A DNA stretch of 5,497 nucleotides from DASSTJ01 sp035707965 (GTDB taxonomy: Bacteria; Actinomycetota; Actinomycetes; Actinomycetales; Angustibacteraceae), in contig DASSTJ010000173.1 in the NCBI GenBank assembly GCA_035707965.1, forward strand, positions 1 to 5,497. The letters are read 5' to 3'. A program made the position numbers and the translations under genes. Positions 5,496-5,497 of this stretch are shown here, in pieces. The notes beneath the pieces are model-generated. The model was not told the origin of the DNA. It ran no database searches and saw only the letters and a list, made by a program, of their open reading frames with translations. Positions within the stretch are counted from its first letter, which is position 1; every line of letters begins with the position of its first letter.

Positions 5496-5497
5496 GT

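Overview
The window is a high-GC segment carrying the head-morphogenesis module of a tailed bacteriophage or an integrated prophage. Every gene supported by the sequence lies on the minus strand, so transcription runs from the right end of the window to the left. The strong G/C bias at third codon positions, the GTG starts, the Ala/Asp/Arg/Val-rich proteins and the gene order all fit a siphovirus of an actinobacterial host. No integrase, att site, tRNA or host gene is present, so the window cannot distinguish a free phage from a prophage.

Layout in the direction of transcription: portal protein (5495 to 3948; its start may lie just outside the window), MuF-like minor head protein (to 2989), scaffolding protein with an internal collagen-like Gly-Ala-Thr tract (2917 to 2108), lambda gpD-like head decoration protein (2025 to 1594), lambda gpE-like major capsid protein (1565 to 510), a small protein with an acidic linker and a C-terminal SAP/HeH-LEM-like motif (510 to 97), a strong GC hairpin (92 to 51), and the first five codons of another gene behind a consensus Shine-Dalgarno sequence (16 to 1).

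The genes form one assembly pathway. The portal nucleates the procapsid and later conducts DNA, the MuF-like protein associates with the portal side of the head, and the scaffold directs polymerisation of the capsid protein. The decoration protein then stabilises the expanded shell. Two junctions (portal/MuF and capsid/SAP-like) have overlapping stop and start codons and look translationally coupled. The scaffold, decoration and capsid genes, whose products are needed in many copies, each have a separate leader with a purine-rich ribosome binding site.

Most of the window is a recognisable phage head cassette and I see no clearly new system. The points most worth a second look are the collagen-like tract inside the scaffold, the 15-bp hairpin that pairs fully only in the sense-strand RNA, the shared 19-nt leader before the decoration and capsid genes, the acidic insertion in the portal, and the absence of any visible capsid maturation protease.
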